A stretch of 8,958 nucleotides of DNA. Source: REEB95 sp035275845. GTDB taxonomy: Bacteria > Pseudomonadota > Alphaproteobacteria > ATCC43930 > CGMCC-115725. The notes beneath the pieces were generated by a model, which saw only the letters and a list, made by a program, of their open reading frames with translations, did not search any database and was not told the DNA's origin. Below, piece after piece: positions 6,236-8,958 of this stretch. Within the stretch, counting starts at the first letter, position 1; each line of letters begins with the position of its first letter. The stretch covers positions 1-8,958 of the forward strand of contig DATEMD010000229.1 of the NCBI GenBank assembly GCA_035275845.1, written 5' to 3'. The position numbers were made by a program, and so were the translations under genes.

Positions 6236-8574
6236 GCGCGGCTACCGTTCGGCGCCGTGCGACACGCCTGCCAGATTTTTTGCGGTGTCGCCGGCATTTG
6301 CAGCGCGCGCCCGGCGCCGCCTGGAATAGCATCGGCGATCGCGTTCATGATCGCGGCCAGCGCGCCTGTGGTGCCGGCCTCGCCCGCGCCTTTGACGCCG
6401 ACCGGATTGGTCTTGCACGGAAACTCGAGGAACGCATCGGTCAACTTGGGCGGCATGTCGGTCGCGCGCGGCAACGCGTAGTCCATGAACGAGCCGGCCA
6501 ACAGCTGGCCGGACTCGTCATAGAGCGCGTTTTCGAGCAACGCCTGGCCGAGACCCTGCGCGACGCCGCCGTGGATCTGGCCTTCGACGATCATGGCGTT
6601 GAGGATTCGGCCGGAATCGTCGGCACTGCTGTAAGCCACCACGTCGAGCGCGCCGGTTTCGGGATCGATCTCGATCTCGGCGATGTGGCAGCCATTCGGG
6701 AAATGCTGCGGCGTCTGCGATACCTTGTTGGTATCGAGCGATTCGGCGATTTCGCCCTTAGCCTTGAGCTCTTGCGCTTTTTTGGCGACCTCGAACAGCG
6801 ACAGTCGCCGGTCAGTGCCGGTGATTTCAAACACACCGTTGCGATAGGCGATGTCGGCTTCAGCCGCCTCCAACATCTGCGCCGCCACCTTCTTGCCCTT
6901 CTCGATCACCGCATCGGCGGTGAAGAAGATAGCGCTGCCGGCCGCGGCGGCCGAGCGCGAGGCGAAGCTGCCGTGGCCTTCGACCCCGAGCCGCGTATCG
7001 CCTTCGCGCACCACCACTTTGACCGGGTCGACGCCGAGCTTTTCGGACGCGACTTTGCGAAACACCGTCAGGTGCCCTTGACCGGTCGATTGCGCGCCCA
7101 AGCCGACGACGACCGTGCCGTCGCCGGGGAACGACAGCGCCGCGCCTTCGGGCGGAAGCGCGCCCGAATGTTCGAGGAAACACGAGACGCCGATGCCGCG
7201 CAGGCGACCGCGTGCGGTGCTTTGTTGTTTGCGCGCGGGAAAGCCCTTGAGATCTGCGAGCTCGAGCGCCTTGTCGAAGATCGCCGGAAAATCGCCGCTG
7301 TCATAGACCGTGCCCATCGCACCCTTGTACGGCAGCTCCGCCGGCGTCACGAGATTGCGTCGGCGCAGGGTGACGGCATCGATGCCGCTGACGCGTGCCG
7401 CTTCCTCGACCAGTCGCTCCATCAGATAGTTGGCTTCAGGCCGCCCGGCGCCGCGATAGGGACCGAGCTGAACCGTGTTGGTCAGGACGCACACCACGTC
7501 GCAGACAATCCGCGGAATGCGATAAACCGACGGGAAGCACCGCACCATGTTGATCGTCGCGGTGAGCGGTCCGGCGCCGTTGGCGAAGGCGCCCATATCG
7601 GCCACCGACTTGACACGCAGCGCCAGGAATTTGCCGTCCTTGTCGAGCGCGAGTTCGCCGTCCATGACCTGATCGCGCGCCTGATTGTCCGACAGAAACG
7701 CCTCGGCGCGCGTCGACGCCCAACCGACCGGCCGGCCGATCCGCTTGGCCGCAACCAGGACGGCGGCGTACTCGGGGTAGGCGCCGGATTTCATGCCGAA
7801 GGCGCCGCCGACATCGTCTGTCAGGACGCGCATTTGCTCCGGCTTGACGCCGAGCAGCTCCGCCATCTGATTGGCCATCAGCCAGACGCTTTGGGTGCCG
7901 GTTCGCAGCGTGTACTCGCCGGTCTTGGCGTCGTACCAGCCGGTTGCCGTGCGTGGTTCCAGACTTGCAACCGCGAGCCGCTGATTCGAAACCGACAGCC
8001 GCGCAACCAGCGGCGCGCCGGCGATGATTTTGGCCACTTCGGCCGCGTTGCTGCCGTCCTTGTCGAGCGGCCAGGTGAAATCGAGCGCGATGTTGCCGGG
8101 TGCTTCGGACCAAATCTGCAATGCGCCCGGCTCGACGGCGCGACGCGCATCGACCACCGCCGGGATTTCGTCGTAGTCGACGTCGATCAGCTCGGCCGCG
8201 TCCTGCGCCTGTGCCTGCGTTTCCGCGACGACCATTGCGACCGGCTGCCCGGCGTGGAGTACGCGGCCTTCGGCCAATGCCGGCCAACGCGGCGCGGCGA
8301 GCTTCGAGCCGCCCCGTCCGGGCACCGGCAGCGGGCTGGCTAAACTGCCGGTGCCGGCCATGTCGGCCGCAGTCAACACCGCCAGCACGCCGGACGCCCG
8401 TTGCGCCGCCGCCGTGTCGAGACGGCGGATGGTTGCCGACGCCATCGGTGCGCGCAGGAACGCGGCCGCCGCCTGGCGTGGCTCGTGCACATCGCCGGTA
8501 TAGCGGCCCTTGCCGCGTAACAGCGGTTCATCTTCGATGCGCAGTTGGCGTGTGGTGCCCGTCGTCATCTGCAT
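6232..8574 (-). CDS. Xanthine dehydrogenase/aldehyde oxidase family molybdopterin-binding large subunit (CoxL form II-like)
   Basis: A 780-residue large subunit of the molybdenum hydroxylase family, which hydroxylates aldehydes, purines or N-heterocycles, or oxidises CO in form I CoxL. The N-terminal a/b hammerhead domain (about 18-145) begins LLRGKGRYTGDV. The two molybdopterin-binding domains follow, with GGAFGMK (256-262), PYRGAGR (372-378), QSTGQGH (495-501), GSFASRS (535-541) and the catalytic Glu in GVKGAGEAGTTGA (E732). The active-site loop matches form II (AYRGAGR type) and not the AYXCSFR of true CO dehydrogenase, so CO oxidation is unlikely. Length is normal. The 2Fe-2S and FAD partner subunits are not adjacent: a ClC-like gene lies upstream and an amidohydrolase downstream. 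Start: ATG at 8574, with in-frame ATG at 8568 almost as good. GGGGA at 8578-8582 is four to nine bases upstream and does not decide between them. Confidence 0.92.
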   Translation of the reverse strand: MQMTTGTTRQLRIEDEPLLRGKGRYTGDVHEPRQAAAAFLRAPMASATIRRLDTAAAQRASGVLAVLTAADMAGTGSLASPLPVPGRGGSKLAAPRWPALAEGRVLHAGQPVAMVVAETQAQAQDAAELIDVDYDEIPAVVDARRAVEPGALQIWSEAPGNIALDFTWPLDKDGSNAAEVAKIIAGAPLVARLSVSNQRLAVASLEPRTATGWYDAKTGEYTLRTGTQSVWLMANQMAELLGVKPEQMRVLTDDVGGAFGMKSGAYPEYAAVLVAAKRIGRPVGWASTRAEAFLSDNQARDQVMDGELALDKDGKFLALRVKSVADMGAFANGAGPLTATINMVRCFPSVYRIPRIVCDVVCVLTNTVQLGPYRGAGRPEANYLMERLVEEAARVSGIDAVTLRRRNLVTPAELPYKGAMGTVYDSGDFPAIFDKALELADLKGFPARKQQSTARGRLRGIGVSCFLEHSGALPPEGAALSFPGDGTVVVGLGAQSTGQGHLTVFRKVASEKLGVDPVKVVVREGDTRLGVEGHGSFASRSAAAAGSAIFFTADAVIEKGKKVAAQMLEAAEADIAYRNGVFEITGTDRRLSLFEVAKKAQELKAKGEIAESLDTNKVSQTPQHFPNGCHIAEIEIDPETGALDVVAYSSADDSGRILNAMIVEGQIHGGVAQGLGQALLENALYDESGQLLAGSFMDYALPRATDMPPKLTDAFLEFPCKTNPVGVKGAGEAGTTGALAAIMNAIADAIPGGAGRALQMPATPQKIWQACRTAPNGSRA

Positions 8575-8807
8575 TCATCCCCGTTTCTTGCTTGGCGCAG
8601 TTCACACAATGCCGTTCCGTGTTCGAAGGCGATCGGCGCCGGTGCGTCGTTGCACGCTACGGTCGATGCTATCGAACACAAGGTTGGGGCCGCACTCAAC
8701 CTAAATGATCAGGCGATAACGCAACATCCGACGCCGGCATGCGCCAGCCGGGGGCGACGGAATCCGGGTTGTCCGCTAAATTCCTGCTGTGGCAAAGACC
8801 GCGACGC
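8575..8807 (-). other. Intergenic region, presumed to hold the promoter of the molybdenum-enzyme/amidohydrolase unit
   Basis: 233 bases separate the stop of the ClC-like gene from the molybdenum-enzyme start, the largest gap in the window and the natural place for a promoter on the - strand. I see no convincing -35/-10 pair or sigma-54 -24/-12 element. Two small inverted repeats are present: TCGAT-GCT-ATCGA at 8663-8675, and GTGTTCGA (8619-8626) facing TCGAACAC (8672-8679). No small gene in it looks protein-like. Confidence 0.4.
8578..8582 (-). promoter_or_regulatory. Ribosome binding site of the molybdopterin-subunit gene
   Basis: On the - strand GGGGA lies just ahead of three closely spaced ATGs: an out-of-frame one at 8578-8576, and in-frame ones at 8574 (M1) and 8568 (M3). 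Spacing is short (3 bases) to M1 and more usual (9 bases) to M3, so M3 may be the real start, making the protein 778 residues. Confidence 0.45.
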
Positions 8808-8958
8808 TCACACGGGTCCGAAGAGGGTTGGATCGGCGAACTCGTCGCCGCGGGCCTGTTCGAGTTCCTGGTTGTAGCGGCGGAGGGCATAGGCTTCGGT
8901 GACGAAGCCGATGACCTTGCGGTCGGTGGCGCTGGCGAGCACGGGGAGGGCTTCGACT
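8808..8958 (-). CDS. C-terminal end of a CBS-domain protein, probably a ClC-type chloride channel/transporter (5' end outside the window)
   Basis: Reading on the - strand from the window edge to TGA at 8808-8810 gives 49 residues. They begin VEALPVLASATDRKVIGFVT, then EAYALRRYNQELEQ and a short acidic tail ending LFGPV. The LPVL...D..KVIGFVTE pattern is the last strand and helix of a CBS domain. The trailing EAYALRRYNQELE resembles the end of bacterial ClC chloride channels that carry a C-terminal CBS pair. Only the last part of the gene is visible, so the ClC assignment is from memory of that tail, and other CBS-bearing transporters remain possible. It points the same way as the molybdenum-enzyme gene, but 233 bases upstream of it. 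Confidence 0.6.
   Translation of the reverse strand, partial: VEALPVLASATDRKVIGFVTEAYALRRYNQELEQARGDEFADPTLFGPV

Noticed and set aside
5204..6481. Open frame of 425 codons on the + strand opposite the amidohydrolase
   Set aside because: Antisense shadow of a motif-complete gene, with no domain or ribosome binding site of its own.
6184..8343. Open frame of 719 codons on the + strand opposite the molybdenum-enzyme gene
   Set aside because: It is antisense to a gene with full family motifs. The product is Arg/Ala/Asp/His-rich with no recognisable domain, as expected from the codon bias of GC-rich DNA.
6232..8574. Calling the large subunit a carbon monoxide dehydrogenase (coxL)
   Set aside because: The active-site loop is PYRGAGR, not the form I AYXCSFR, and CoxS/CoxM genes are not adjacent.
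8734..8751. CCGGC/GCCGG stem downstream of the ClC-like gene as a terminator
   Set aside because: Only five base pairs with an 8-base loop and no T-run on the - strand; common by chance at this base composition.
8510..8890. Small open frames on both strands in and around the 8575-8807 gap
   Set aside because: None has a clear ribosome binding site or protein-like composition, and they run into the neighbouring genes' coding DNA.

Overview
The window is about 9 kb of GC-rich DNA (roughly two thirds G+C by eye) with tightly packed genes and ATGA-type overlaps. Gene content and protein style point to an alphaproteobacterium, probably Hyphomicrobiales (Rhizobiales) or Rhodospirillales. The evidence is a cpaD-cpaE-cpaF-tadB-tadC order and a ClC-type CBS tail of the kind I associate with Bradyrhizobium-like genomes. 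The genus cannot be fixed from this window.

Left half (1-5129, + strand): the distal part of a tad/cpa operon for a type IVc (Flp) pilus. In order it holds the 3' part of cpaD (outer-membrane-associated lipoprotein), cpaE (TadZ-like localisation ATPase with a receiver-like domain), cpaF (TadA-type secretion ATPase), and tadB and tadC (inner-membrane platform proteins). CpaF would power pilin assembly on the TadB/TadC platform, CpaE would position the machine, and CpaD would act at the outer membrane or secretin end. Gene junctions are -11, -1, +5 and -4 bp, so this is one transcription unit with translational coupling. Prepilin, prepilin peptidase, cpaB and cpaC are not seen and would lie upstream. 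tadD is not at the usual place after tadC.

Right half (5126-8574, - strand): a convergent two-gene unit. The first gene encodes a molybdopterin-binding large subunit of the xanthine dehydrogenase/aldehyde oxidase/CoxL family. It is coupled by an ATGA overlap to an ACMSD-like amidohydrolase/decarboxylase. The iron-sulphur and FAD subunits that normally accompany such a large subunit are absent from this window on both sides. The stop codons of tadC and the amidohydrolase overlap in a single CTAG.

Right edge: a 233-bp intergenic region, then the C-terminal end of a CBS-domain protein, probably a ClC-type chloride channel or transporter, on the - strand.

No tRNA, rRNA, CRISPR array, insertion sequence or phage gene was seen. 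Nothing clearly amounts to an undescribed system. The least ordinary item is the orphan CoxL-like/amidohydrolase pair.
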